DNA of 64,000 nt, taken from positions 1 to 64,000 of the forward strand of contig JADJVL010000001.1 in assembly GCA_016710635.1 (NCBI GenBank), in the 5' to 3' direction. The notes beneath the pieces are model-generated. The model saw only the letters and a list, made by a program, of their open reading frames with translations, did not search any database and was not told the DNA's origin. A program made the position numbers and the translations under genes. The first letter of the stretch is position 1. Each line of letters opens with the position of its first letter. This DNA is from Holophagaceae bacterium. Lineage in GTDB: Bacteria > Acidobacteriota > Holophagae > Holophagales > Holophagaceae. Positions 8,086 through 21,058 of this stretch are shown here, in pieces.

Positions 8086-11000
8086 TCAGGGCAGCACGAA
8101 GAACTTCACCGTCCCCGTGGTCGCCGTGCCGCTGGGGGTCACGACGGCGATGGGACCGGTGGTGGCACCCGCGGGCACCGTGGCCTTGATCTGGGTCGGG
8201 CTCACCACGATGAAGGTGAGGCAGGCCGTGCCATTGAAGGTCACGGCGGTGGCGCTGCCGATGTTCGACCCGGTGATGGTCACCACCGCGCCCACCTTCC
8301 CGGAGGTGGGACTGAAGGAGGTGATCCTCGGTGCGGCGGAGCTGACGGTGAAGGCCGCGCCGCTGAATCCCGTGCCGCCGGGGGCGGTGATGGAGATGAG
8401 CCCCGTGGTGGCCCCGGCGGGAACCACCGCATTGATCTGGGTCGCGCTCATCACCGTGTAGGTGAGGCAGACCGTGCCATTGAACTTCACCTGCGTGGCG
8501 CCGGTGAAGCCCGTGCCCGTGATGATCACGGTGGTGCCCACGGGACCCGAGGAGGGCGTGAAGGAGGTGATGGACACGCTGCTGGGACTCTGGACCAGGA
8601 TGCCCACCTGGCTGCCGGAGGCGAGGCCGGCGGACGCCGCGGAAAGGGACTGCAGGCCCGTGGTGTTCAAGGTCGCGGTGAAGGCATGCAGCCCCGCGTC
8701 CCCGCCGGTGAAGGCGTAATTGGCGGGGAGTACCGCGGCGCCGTCGGAACTGCTGAAGGAGACGGTGCCGAGGAAGCCCGTGGCCGTGTTGCCATAGGCA
8801 TCCAGGGCGCGGACGGTGAAGCCCGCGGTGGCGCCGGCGGGGGTGGGACTCGGGAAGCCCGCCACCACGAGGCTGGCGGCGGCGGCCGGATTGACCACGA
8901 TGCCCGCCTGGCTGCCGGTGAGGCCGCCGCTGACCGTGTCGGTGGCGGTCAGAGTCCGGGAGCCCGCGGTCCTCAGGGTGGCCGTGAAGGCGCCGGTCCC
9001 TCCCACCAACAGGCTGTCGGCGGGAAGGGTGGCCGCGCCGTCGGTGCTGGTGAAGTGCACCGTGCCGGCGTAGCCCGTGGCCGTGTTGCCGAAGGCGTCC
9101 CGGGCGGTGACAGTGAAGCCGTTGGTCGTCCCCGCGGTGACCGGGCTGGGATGGCCAGCGACGGTGAAGGTCGCGGCGGCGCCGGGGGTGTTGGTGAGGC
9201 TGAAGTTCGCCGGGCTGCCCACGCCCGCCACCGTCGCCGCCACGGTGTAGGTGCCGGTGGTGGTGTTGGCGGTGAAGGCGTTGGCGGTGGCGATGCCGCT
9301 GGCGTTGGTGACGGCGGTGTTGCCGCCGCTGAAGGCGCCGCTGACGCCGGCTCCCGGGGCGGTGAAGGTCACCGTGACGCCGGCCACCGGGTTGTTGCCG
9401 GCATCCCGCACCAGGGCCTTGAGGGCCGTTCCGAAGGCCGTGTTGACCGCCGCCGACTGGCCGGAGCCCGCGGAGATGGCGATGCTGGCCGGAAGGCCGG
9501 CGGTGTTGGTCAGGCTGAAGGTGCCGGAGCTGGCGCCGGGGACCGAAGCGGTGACGCTGTAGCCGCCGGTGGTGCCGTTGGCGGTGAAGGTGCTGGCGGT
9601 GGCGACGCCGGCGGCATTCGTGGTCGCCGTCTGGGTGTCGGTGCCCGTGAGGGTGAAGACGCCGCTGGCGCCGGCGGCGGGGGCCGTGAAGGTCACCGTC
9701 GCGCCAGCCACGGGGTTGTTGAAGGCGTCCTTCACCGTGGCCTGGAGGGCCGTGGCGAAGGGCGTGCCGATGGTCGCCGACTGGGGCGTCCCGGCGGTGG
9801 CGGAGACCGTCGCCGCGGCGGCGGGATCCACCTGGATGTTGAACTGGCCGCCCTGGACCGCGGGCGCCAGGGAATCCGCCACCTTCAGGTCCTGGAGTCC
9901 GACGGTCCGCAGGGTGGCGAAGAAGGTGCCCGTGCCGCTGACGAGGGTGCTGTCGACGGGCAGGGTGGCCGCGCCATCGGTGCTGGTGAAGTGGACGGTG
10001 CCGCCATAGGTCGGGACCGTGTTGCCCTGGTTGTCCTGGGCGGTGACCGTGAAGGCGTGGGAAACCCCGGCCGTGGTCGGGTCGGGGTAGCCGGTGACCG
10101 CGAAATTGGTCACGGGACCCGGCAGGTTCGTAAGGCTGAAGTTCGCCGGGCTGCCCACGCCGCTCACCGTGGCAGCGACGGTGTAGGAACCGGCGGTGGC
10201 ATTGGCGGTGAAGGCCGAGGCAGTCGCGATGCCGCTGGCGTCCGTGGTGGCGGTCTGGCTGGTCGTGCCGGTGGCGGCGAAGGTGCCGGTGGCGTTGACG
10301 GCCGGGGCCGTGAAGGTCACGGTGACCCCCGGCAGGGGCGTATTGCCCGCATCCCGGACGAGAGCCTGGAGGGCGGTCCCGAAGGTGGTGGTGACGGTCG
10401 TCGACTGCCCGGAACCCGCGGAGACCACGACGCTCGCGGGAGCGCCGGGATTCACCGTCAGCACGAAGGTGTCCGTCCCGGTGCCGCTGTTGGCATCGGT
10501 GACCGTCAGGGTGATGGTGGCCGTGCCGGACTGACCCGCCGCCGGGGTGACGGTGACGGTGCGGCTCGCGCCGCTGCCGCCGAAGACGATGTTGGCGTTG
10601 GGGACCAGGGTCGTGTTGGAGCTGGAGCCCGACATGGTCAGGGAGGCCGCCGCCGTCTCCACGTCGCCGATGGTGAAGGCCAGGGCGCCGGTGTTGCTGT
10701 TGAGGGCGATGGACTGATCGGTGACATCGGAAATGGTCGGGTTGTCGTTCACCGACGTGACGGTGAGGAGGAAGGTGTCCGTGCCCGTGCCGGAATTCGC
10801 GTCCGTTACCGTGACGGTGATGGTCGCGGTTCCGAACTGGTTGGCCGCCGGGGTGACGGTGACGGTGCGGCTCGCGCCGCTGCCGCCGAAGACGATGTTG
10901 GCGTTCGGGACCAGGGTGGTGTTGCTGCTGGAACCGCCGAGAGTCAGGGAAGCCGCGGGAGTTTCGGAATCACCGACCGTGAAGGCCAGGGCGCCGGTGT

Positions 11001-14000
11001 TCGCGTCCTCGTTGATGGTCTGGTTGGTGATGTCGGAAATGGTCGGGTTGGTGTTGGCGTTCACCGTGAGCACGAAGGTGTCCACGCCGGTGCCGCTATT
11101 GGCATCGGTGACCGTCAGGGTGATGGTGGCCGTGCCGGACTGACCCGCCGCCGGGGTGACGGTGACCGTGCGGCTCGCGCCGCTGCCACCGAAGACGATG
11201 TTGGCGTTGGGGACAAGGGTCGTGTTGGAGCTGGAGCCCGACATCGTCAGCGAAGCCGCCGCCGTTTCCACATCGCCGATGGTGAAGGCCAGGGCGCCGG
11301 TGTTGCTGTTGAGGGCGATGGACTGATCGGTGACGTCGGAAATGGTCGGGTTGTCGTTCACCGAAGTGACGGTGAGGAGGAAGGTGTCCGTTCCCGTGCC
11401 GCCGTTGGCGTCCGTGACGGTGACCGTGATGGTCGCCGTGCCGAACTGATTGGCCGCCGGGGTGACCGTGACCGTGCGGCTCGCGCCGCTACCGCCGAAG
11501 ACGATATTGGCGTTCGGGACCAGGGTCGTGTTGGAGCTGGAACCCGATACCGTCAGGGAGGCCGCCGGGGTCTCGGCATCACCGACCGTGAAGGCCAGGG
11601 CGCCGGTGTTGGCGTCCTCGTTGATGGTCTGGTTGGTGATGTCGGAGATGGTCGGGTTGGTATTGGCGTTCACCGTCAGCACGAAGGTGTCCACGCCGGT
11701 GCCGCTGTTGGCATCGGTGACCGTCAGGGTGATGGTGGCCGTGCCGGACTGACCCGCCGCCGGGGTGACGGTGACCGTGCGGCTCGCGCCGCTGCCGCCA
11801 AAGACGATGTTCGCGTTGGGAACCAGAGTCGTGTTGCTGCTGGAGCCCGACATCGTCAGCGAAGCCGCCGCCGTCTCCACATCGCCGATGGTGAAGGCCA
11901 GGGCACCGGTATTGCTGTTGAGGGCGATGGACTGATCCGTGACATCGGAAATGGTCGGGTTGTCATTGATCGAGGTGACGGTCAGCAGGAAGGTGTCCGT
12001 CCCGGTGCCGCCGTTGGCGTCCGTCACCGTGATGGTGATGGTCGAAGTGCCGAACTGGTTGGCCGCCGGGGTGACGGTGACCGTGCGGCTCGCGCCGCTG
12101 CCACCGAAGACGATGTTGGCGTTGGGGACCAGGGTCGTGTTGCTGCTGGAACCGCCGAGAGTCAGGGAAGCTGCCGGAGTCTCGGCATCACCCACCGTGA
12201 AGGCCAGGGCGCCGGTGTTGGCGTCCTCATTGATGGTCTGGTTGGTGATATCGGAAATGGTCGGGTTGGTGTTGGCGTTCACCGTGAGCACGAAGGTGTC
12301 CACGCCGGTGCCACTGTTGGCATCGGTCACCGTGAGAGTGATGGTCGCCGTGCCGCTCTGACCCGCCGCCGGGGTGACGGTGACGGTGCGGCTCGCGCCG
12401 CTGCCACCGAAGATGATGTTGGCGTTGGGGACGAGGGTCGTGTTGGAGCTGGAGCCCGACATGGTCAGCGAAGCCGCCGCCGTCTCCACATCGCCGATGG
12501 TGAAGGCCAGGGCGCCGGTGTTGCTGTTGAGGGCGATGGACTGATCGGTGACGTCGGAAATGGTCGGGTTGTCGTTCACCGAAGTGACGGTGAGGAGGAA
12601 GGTGTCCGTGCCGGTGCCGCCATTGGCGTCCGTCACCGTGACGGTGATGGTCGAAGTGCCGAACTGGTTGGCCGCCGGGGTGACGGTGACCGTGCGGCTC
12701 GCGCCGCTGCCGCCGAAGACGATGTTGGCGTTGGGCACCAGGGTCGTGTTGGAGCTGGAACCGCCAAGGGTCAGGGACGCCGCGGGAGTTTCCGCATCGC
12801 CCACCGTGAAGGCCAGGGCGCCAGTGTTCGCGTCCTCATTGATGGTCTGGTTGGTGATGTCGGAGATGGTCGGGTTGGTGTTGGCGTTCACCGTCAGCAC
12901 GAAGGTGTCCACGCCGGTGCCGCTGTTGGCATCAGTGACCGTCAGGGTGATGGTGGCCGTGCCGCTCTGGCCCGCCGCCGGGGTGACGGTGACGGTGCGG
13001 CTCGCGCCGCTGCCGCCGAAGACGATGTTGGCGTTGGGGACGAGGGTGGTGTTGCTGCTGGAGCCGGACATCGTCAGGGAGGCCGCCGCCGTCTCCACAT
13101 CGCCGATGGTGAAGGCCAGGGCGCCGGTGTTGCTGTTGAGGGCGATGGACTGATCGGTGACGTCGGAAATGGTCGGGTTGTCATTGATCGAGGTGACGGT
13201 CAGCAGGAAGGTGTCGGTACCGGTGCCGCCGTTGGCGTCCGTCACCGTGACGGTAATGGTCGCCGTGCCGAACTGGTTGGCCGCCGGGGTGACGGTGACG
13301 GTGCGGCTCGCGCCGCTCCCGCCAAAGACGATGTTGGCGTTGGGGACGAGGGTGGTGTTGGAGCTCGAGCCAGACATGGTCAGAGAGGCCGTCGCGGTTT
13401 CCACATCGCCGATGGTGAAGGCCAGGGCGCCGGTGTTCGCGTCCTCGTTGATGGTCTGGTTGGTGATGTCGGAGATGGTCGGGTTGGTGTTGGCGTTCAC
13501 CGTGAGCACGAAGGTGTCCACGCCGGTGCCGCTGTTGGCATCGGTGACCGTCAGGGTGATGGTCGCCGTGCCGGACTGGCCCGCAGCCGGGGTGACGGTG
13601 ACGGTGCGGCTGGCGCCGCTGCCGCCGAAGACGATGTTGGCGTTCGGGACGAGGGTCGTGTTGCTGCTTGAGCCCGACATGGTCAGCGAAGCCGCCGCCG
13701 TCTCCACATCGCCGATGGTGAAGGCCAGGGCGCCGGTGGAGGTGTTCAGGGCCACGGACTGATCGGTGACGTCGGAAATGGTCGGGTTGTCGTTCACCGA
13801 AGTGACGGTGAGGAGGAAGGTGTCGGTACCGGTGCCGCCGTTCGCGTCCGTCACCGTGACGGTGATCGTCGCCGTGCCGAACTGGTTGGCCGCCGGCGTA
13901 ACGGTGACGGTGCGGCTCGCGCCGCTGCCACCGAAGACGATATTGGCGTTCGGCACGAGGGTCGTGTTGGAGCTGGAACCACCGAGGGTCAGGGACGCCG

Positions 14001-17000
14001 CGGGAGTTTCGGAATCACCGACCGTGAAGGCCAGGGCGCCGGTGTTCGCGTCCTCGTTGATGGTCTGGTTGGTGATGTCGGAGATGGTCGGGTTCGTGTT
14101 GGCGTTCACCGTGAGCACGAAGGTGTCCACGCCGGTGCCACTGTTGGCATCGGTCACCGTCAGGGTGATGGTGGCCGTGCCGGACTGGCCCGCCGCCGGG
14201 GTGACGGTGACGGTGCGGCTGGCGCCGCTGCCGCCGAAGACGATGTTGGCGTTGGGGACGAGGGTGGTGTTGGAGCTGGAACCCGACATCGTCAGCGAAG
14301 CCGCCGCGGTTTCCACATCGCCGATGGTGAAAGCCAGGGCGCCGGTGGAGGTGTTCAGGGCCACGGACTGATCGGTGACGTCGGAAATGGTCGGGTTGTC
14401 GTTCACCGAAGTGACGGTGAGGAGGAAGGTGTCGGTACCGGTGCCGCCGTTCGCGTCCGTCACCGTGACGGTGATCGTCGCCGTGCCGAACTGGTTGGCC
14501 GCCGGCGTAACGGTGACGGTGCGGCTCGCGCCGCTGCCACCGAAGACGATATTGGCGTTCGGCACGAGGGTCGTGTTGGAGCTGGAACCACCGAGGGTCA
14601 GGGACGCCGCGGGAGTTTCGGAATCACCGACCGTGAAGGCCAGGGCGCCGGTGTTCGCGTCCTCGTTGATGGTCTGGTTGGTGATGTCGGAGATGGTCGG
14701 GTTCGTGTTGGCGTTCACCGTGAGCACGAAGGTGTCCACGCCGGTGCCACTGTTGGCATCGGTCACCGTCAGGGTGATGGTGGCCGTGCCGGACTGGCCC
14801 GCCGCCGGGGCGACGGTGACGGTGCGGCTCGCGCCGCTGCCGCCGAAGACGATGTTGGCGTTGGGGACAAGAGTCGTGTTGCTGCTGGAACCCGACATCG
14901 TCAGCAAAGCCGCCGCGGTTTCCACATCGCCGATGGTGAAGGCCAGGGCGCCGGTGTTGCTGTTGAGGGCGATGGACTGATCCGTGACATCGGAAATCGT
15001 CGGGTTGTCGTTCACCGAAGTGACGGTGAGGAGGAAGGTGTCCGTGCCCGTGCCGCCGTTGGCGTCCGTCACAGTGACGGTGATCGTCGCTGTGCCGAAC
15101 TGGTTGGCCGCCGGGGTGATGGTGACGGTGCGGCTCGCGCCGCTGCCACCGAAGACGATGTTGGCGTTGGGCACCAGGGTCGTGTTACTGCTGGAGCCCG
15201 ACACCGTCAGCGAAGCCGCCGCCGTCTCAACATCGCCGATGGTGAACGCGAGGGCGCCGGTGTTCGCGTCCTCGTTGATGGTCTGATCGGTGATGTCGGT
15301 AATGGTCGGGTTGTCGTTCACCGAATTGACGGTCAGGAGGAAGGTGTCGGTTCCGGTGCCGCCGTTGGCGTCCGTCACCGTGACGGTGATGGTGGCCGTG
15401 CCGAACTGGTTCGCCGCCGGGGTGACGGTGACCGTGCGGCTCGTACCACTGCCGCCGAAGACGATGTTGGCGTTGGGGACGAGAGTCGTGTTGGAACTGG
15501 AGCCCGATACCGTCAGGGAGGCCGCCGCCGTCTCCACATCGCCGATGGTGAAGGCCAGGGCGCCGGTGTTGGCGTCCTCACTGATGGTCTGATCGGTGAT
15601 GTCCGTGATGGTCGGGTTGTCGTTCACCGAAGTGACGGTGAGGAGGAAGGTGTCGGTTCCGGTGCCGCCGTTGGCGTCAGTCACCGTGACCGTGATCGTC
15701 GCCGTGCCGAACTGGTTGGCCGCCGGGGTGACGGTGACCGTGCGGCTCGCGCCGCTGCCGCCGAAGACGATGTTGGCGTTGGGCACCAGGGTCGTGTTGG
15801 AGCTGGAGCCCGACACCGTCAGGGAGGCCGCCGCGGTTTCCACATCGCCGATGGTGAAGGCCAGGGCGCCGGTGTTGGCGTCCTCGTTGATGGTCTGATC
15901 GGTGATGTCCGAAATCGTCGGGTTGTCGTTCACCGACGTGACGGTGAGCAGGAAGGTATCCGTCCCCGTGCCGCCATTGGCGTCCGTCACCGTGACCGTG
16001 ATGGTCGCCGTGCCGAACTGATTGGCCGCCGGCGTGACGGTGACGGTGCGGCTCGCGCCGCTCCCGCCGAAGACGATGTTGGCGTTGGGCACCAGGGTGG
16101 TGTTGCTGCTGGAGCCGCCGAGGGTCAGGGAGGCCGCCGCCGTCTCCACATCGCCGATGGTGAAGGCCAGGGCGCCGGTGTTGGCGTCCTCGTTGATGGT
16201 CTGGTTGGTGATGTCGGAAATCGTCGGGTTGTCATTCACCGAGGTGACGGTGAGGAGGAAGGTGTCGGTACCGGTGCCGCCGTTGGCGTCCGTCACCGTG
16301 ACGGTGATCGTCGCGGTGCCGAACTGATTGGCCGCGGGGGTGACGGTGACCGTGCGGCTCGCGCCGCTGCCGCCGAAGACGATGTTGGCGTTCGGCACCA
16401 GGGTCGTGTTGCTGCTGGAGCCTGAAACCGTCAGGGAGGCCGCCGCCGTTTCCGTATCACCCACCGTGAAGGCCAGGGCGCCAGTGTTGGCATCCTCGTT
16501 GATGGTCTGGTCCGTGATGTCGGAAATGGTCGGGTTGTCGTTCACCGAGGTGACGGTGAGCAGGAAGGTGTCCGTGCCGGTGCCGCTGTTGGCGTCCGTC
16601 ACGGTGACGGTGATGGTCGCCGTGCCGAACTGGTTGGCCGCCGGGGTGACGGTGACCGTGCGGCTCGCGCCGCTGCCGCCGAAGACGATGTTGGCGTTCG
16701 GGACCAGGGTCGTGTTGGAACTGGACCCCGACATGGTCAGGGAGGCCGCCGCTGTCTCCACATCGCCGATGGTGAAGGCCAGGGCGCCGGTGTTGGCGTC
16801 CTCGTTGATGGTCTGATCCGCGATATTGGAGATCGTGGGGTTGTCATTCACCGAGGTGACGGTCAGCAGGAAGGTGTCCGTGGCCGTGCCGCCATTGCCG
16901 TCGGTGACGGTCAGGGTGATGGTGGAGGTGCCGAACTGGTTGGCCGCCGGCGTGACGGTCACCGTGCGGCTCGCGCCGCTGCCGCCAAAGACGATGTTGG

Positions 17001-20000
17001 CGTTGGGGACGAGGGTTGTGTTGCTGCTGGATCCCGACATGGTCAGGGAGGCCACGGGGGTTTCCGCATCGCCCACGGTGATGGCCAGAGCGCCGGTGTT
17101 GGCGTCCTCGTTGATGGTCTGGTCGGCGACGTTGGAGATGGTCGGCGCCGCGTTGCCCGCGTTGACCGTCAGGATGCCGATGCCGCTGGTGGCGCTGCCC
17201 ACGCCGGTGATGGAGACCACGCAGTCATAGTTCCCCGCGTCGCCCACGACGGTGGGATTGATGGTCAGGACGGAGGTCGCGTCCTTCTGCGTGGTGGCCA
17301 CGTTGTTGTTCACCACGATGGAGGCGTTGGTCCAGGTGGTGGGAGAGGCGTTGGTGAGGTTCACGCCGTTCTTGCGCCACTGGAAGTTCAGGGTGACCGC
17401 CGTGTTGGCGCCGCCGCCGCCGCCCTTCACCGTGAAGGCGGCGCTGGCGGGGGCGGTGACCGTCAGGTTGGACGGGTTCATCACGATGTTCGGCACCACA
17501 TTGCTGGTGGAGACGATGGCCGCGTTGGAGGTCAGCGCACAGCCCGAGGAAGGCGTGATCACGCAGTCGAAGTTCCCCGCGGTGACGGTTGCAGCGGAGG
17601 AGATCTGGAGGGTGGCCGTGGTGGAGCCGGCCCGGGTCCAGCCGCCGGCGGAGCCGTCGGACAGGGACGACCCGTCCTTGCGCCACTGGTAGGTGAGGCC
17701 CGTGCCGGCGGCCACGACCTTCAGGGCGAAGTTGGAGGCGGTCACGAACTTGGTGTTGGCGGGCTGCTCGGAGATGGTGACGCCGAGGGTGCTGCTGGCC
17801 ATGAAGGCGCTGAGGCTGGTGGTGCTGCCGGCGCAGTTGGTGATGACGACATCGTAGGTGCCCGAGCTGGCGCAGGTGGGCGTCGCCACATTCAGCGTGG
17901 CGGTGGTGGCGCCGCTGATGCCTTCCGCGCCGCCGTTGGCGAGGTTCACCCCGCCCCGGCGCCACTGGTAGGTCACCGCGGGATAGGGATTGGAGATCGC
18001 CACCGTCAAGCTGAAGGGGCTGCCCACGGTGAAGGTCGCGCCCACGGGCTGGGTGGAGATGTCGGGCACGGTGTAGGTGGGCGTGGTGCCGAACTGCCAG
18101 ACGCCCCGGCCCCAGGTGGCGGCGCGGAGGAAGGCGCTGTTGGGGTGCAGGTAGATGTCCGCCACGCGGACCTGGGGCAGGCCCGTGCCCAGCAGGCTCC
18201 AGCTGGATCCGCCGTTGGTGGTGCGGTAGACCCCCAGCCAGGTGGCGGCGTAGAGGGTGTTGCCCGTCGCATCGCCCCGGTCGCACAGGAGCTTGGTGAC
18301 CGGCAGGTCCGGCAGGCCCGTCTCGGCGGCGGCCCAGGTGGCGCCGCCGTCCGTGGACTTGGCCACGTGGATGGAGTTCGCCGCGCTGGATTCGGAGCAG
18401 GCGTAGAGGGTGTTGTTGTCCACCCATTCGGCGCTGGCGTTGAAGCCCTGCCAGCTGCGGGCGCCAGAGGCGGGCATGGCGCTGAGGTTGCGCTCGGTCC
18501 AGCTGGTGCCGCCGTTGGTGGTGATCAGCAGGATGCCGCCGTTGCCGGCGGCGGCGATGCGGTTCAGGTCCGTGGGATGGATGCCCAGGCCGTGGCTTTC
18601 CGCGCGGACGTAGCGGCCGGAGGTGAGGCCCGTGGTGATGGCGGTGGAGGGCTCGGCATTGGCGATGGTGGTCCAGCCCGAACCGCTGCTCTTGAAGATC
18701 TTGTTGCTGGCGGTGGAGCCGGCATTGCCATCGGGGCCGCTGTAGGAGAAGAATACGGTGCCGGTGGGATCCGCGGCCCCGGAGGGCGTCACGATGGGGG
18801 TGACGAAGTAGTAGTCCCGGTCATTGCCCGGCGCGCCCGGCAGGCCCGTGGTGAAGGTGTTCCACTTCAACTGGTCATCGGGGGGGTTGCTGGTGGACCG
18901 GTCGATGTCGTTGAAGACATAGGTCGCTAGGGTGGTGGCGTTGTTGGCCTGGCTCCAGCCCACGCCGAAGCCGTCGCCGCCCTTGGTCTGGTCCCAGACC
19001 GTGCCGGTGCCGGCGGGAGAGAGGGGGAAGTTGCGGTTGTGGGTGCCGTTGTCCTGAAGGCCCGCCAGGGCGCTGTCGGCGCTGCAGTTGCTCAGGGGCC
19101 CCGAGGCCATGGCGTAGATCAGGTGGGAGGTGATGCCGATGTTCTTGGCGTGGGTCCAGGTGCTGCCGCCATCGGAAGACAGGGCCAGGCCGCCGTCGTT
19201 GCCGAAGAGGAGGCGGGCGGTGCCGCCCACATTGGTGAAGGCCGCGCAGTGGAAGTCCGCGTGGGCGTACTGCATGGACGCAAAAGGTGAGCGCGGGAGC
19301 CAATTGGTGAGGAGGGTCCAGGTGCTGCCGGCGGCAGCAGCCTTGGCGTTGGTGCTGCGGGCGCTGCTGAGCTGGCCGGCGACATAGACCGTGTCCCGGT
19401 TCGCCACGGTGGGATCCACCAGCAGCATGTGGTTGTAGAAGGCCTGGCCCGCCATGATGTCCATGTCGGGCTGGTCGGTGTTTGATCCGGAGGGCGTCTT
19501 GCTGGCCCCGGTGCTCGGCACGGTGAGCTGGCAGGCGGTCCAGGAGGCGCCGCCGTTGGTGGAGAAGAAGAGGTCGTACTGGCCGTAGTCGCTGGCGGTG
19601 GCCGGAGAGGTGACGGAGTAGGCGGCGAAGGCGTAGACGGTGGCATCGCCGGGGAGGCCGACGCCCAGGGTGATGCGGCCGGGGGCGATGTTGTAGGTGG
19701 TGGCGCCGATGGTCGTGGTGCTGACGGGAAGCGGCGTGGCGATGGGCGCCCAGGTGGCGCCCAGGTCCGTGCTCAGCACGAGGGCCCCGAGGCGGGGCGT
19801 GCCGGTGGTCTCCGTGGCCGCCAGCCAGCCGGCGCTGGTCTTCACCAGGCTCCAGACCAGCTTGCCGCTCACATCGGTGTCCGCCACCGCCGCGTAGGAG
19901 GAGCCGCCGTTGGTGGAGCGGAAGAGGCCGTTGTTGGTGCCCACCAGGACCACGTCGGTGGTGGTGTCGGCGCCCACGGAGGTGTCCACCTTGAGGTCGA

Positions 20001-20813
20001 GGACCTGGGTGGCGCCGCTGAGGGCGATGGGGGAGGACCAGCTGCCGCCGGCGTTGAGGACTTCATCACGAAGCCGCCCACATTCAGGTCGAAGGCGTCG
20101 CCCATGCCCAGGTAGAGCTGGGTGGAGGCGCCGGTGCTGACGCGCCCGAAGGCCGCCGCGCCGCCGGCGGTGCTGCCGACGAAGTCCGTGAGAGGCGTCC
20201 AGGTGGGCGGATCCGTCAGGAGGTTGGTGGTCTTCCAGAGGCCGCCGCCGGCGGTCAGGAGGTAGAGGGTGTTGGCGTCGCCGGTATCCGGCAGGATCGT
20301 GCGCAGGCGGCCGCTGTTCACTTCAAACCGGGTGACGCCGTTCTGGATCTTGGTGGAGCTGGTGGGGCCCAGGCTGGTCCAGGTCGTGCCGCTCACCGCC
20401 AGGGGCAGGGGCACGCCTTCCGGCAGGGGATTGGGGGCGAACTGGGCGGGATTGAAGCGCTCGGGATAGCGCAGGCGCTCCTGCTCGGCCTCCCGGGCCA
20501 CCCGGGCCATGAAGTCGGGGCCCAGGTCGCCGCCCATGCGCATGCGGAACCATTCCAGGCGGCTTTCCGCGTCGTCCCGGCGGTTTTCCTCCTCGGCCTC
20601 CCCGCCCGCAGCGGGGTCCGCCTTCCCGGCTTCCGCCTGTTCCCGGACCCGGGCCTTCCGCTCCAGCTCGAACTGCTGGGCGCGGCCATTGCCTTTGGGC
20701 CGGTAGGCCTCGCTGGCCGGTTCCTGGGGGGAAAGGGTCCGGAAGCTCGCCGGCGTGGCCGCCAGCACCGCGAGCACGGTGGTCAGGGGGGCGAGGAAAC
20801 GGGAGAAACGCAT
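8086..20813 (-). CDS. Giant secreted repeat protein (BNR propeller, 22 Ig-like repeats, TIG), apparent frameshift
   Basis: A reconstructed protein of ~4,242 residues. The start ATG at 20813 is followed by a signal peptide (MRFSRFLAPLTTVLAVLAA). Residues ~130-915 hold many Asp-box/sortilin-like propeller motifs (STNGGSS, STDGGATW, TTNGGTSW). Three Ig-like domains follow (~915-1215; YQWRRGGVNL, YQWRKDGSSL, FQWRKNGVNL). Then come 22 tandem ~102-residue Ig/cadherin-like repeats (~1,219-3,453), several Big-1/filamin-like domains (~3,453-4,070; ALVRDAGNTPLPGVTVTFTA) and two IPT/TIG domains at the C-terminus. The reading frame breaks at about 20,060: one missing base separates GGFVMKSS from the expected NAGGSWSSPI, after which the frame stays open to 8086. 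No sortase or T9SS tail is obvious. Likely a cell-surface or extracellular adhesin or filament; its partner is unknown. Confidence 0.85.
10454..17155 (-). repeat. 22 tandem ~306-bp coding repeats with 609-bp AB super-repeat
   Basis: Each unit encodes about 102 residues around NPTISDITNQTINEDANTG, then TLVPNANIVFGGSGASRTVT, then a TVTDANGGTGTDTFLLTV strand. In transcript order units 1-7 are type A (INEDANTG; AANQFGTATITVTV). Units 8-22 alternate type B (SIALNSNTG or SVALNTSTG; AAGQSGTATITLTV; DTFVLTVNA) with type A, forming a ~203-residue, 609-bp dimer. Neighbouring dimers at 13,724-14,201 and 14,333-14,810 are identical over 478 bp, evidence of very recent unequal crossing-over or conversion. 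Confidence 0.9.
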
Positions 20814-21013
20814 GAAGCCTCCAGGGAGGGACTTGGCCGAGATGGAAACCCTCGAGCCCCCGGCTTCGGAAGACCGACGCCTGCGGGACACCCTTGAAAG
20901 AGTTGGAAAGTTCCCCTCTAGGACTTATTCAAGCAGCTAGCAAAGCTTGGTTCTCGACCGTTTCTGTCAAGATTTTGTCAGGTTAATGACTCCCAGCTTA
21001 GCCGCCCCCCATG

Positions 21014-21042
21014 AAAAAGGACCGCCCGAAGGCGGTCCTTTT
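21014..21042 (-). terminator. Rho-independent terminator
   Basis: The stem AAAAGGACCGCC / GGCGGTCCTTTT with a TTCG loop continues into T residues on the minus strand, just past the reconstructed stop at 21059 of the beta-propeller/PPC gene. Confidence 0.85.
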
Positions 21043-21058
21043 CCGGATTCCCCCAGCC

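Noticed and set aside
8686..13671. A 1,661-codon open frame on the + strand across the giant repeat gene
   Set aside because: It is the antisense shadow of a highly repetitive GC-rich gene; its repeats mirror the minus-strand repeats, and the minus strand has a signal peptide, known domains and a terminator.
10454..17155. Regular 306/609-bp repeats considered as a CRISPR-like or satellite array
   Set aside because: The repeats are in-frame coding units of an Ig/cadherin-like protein with no spacers of unrelated sequence.
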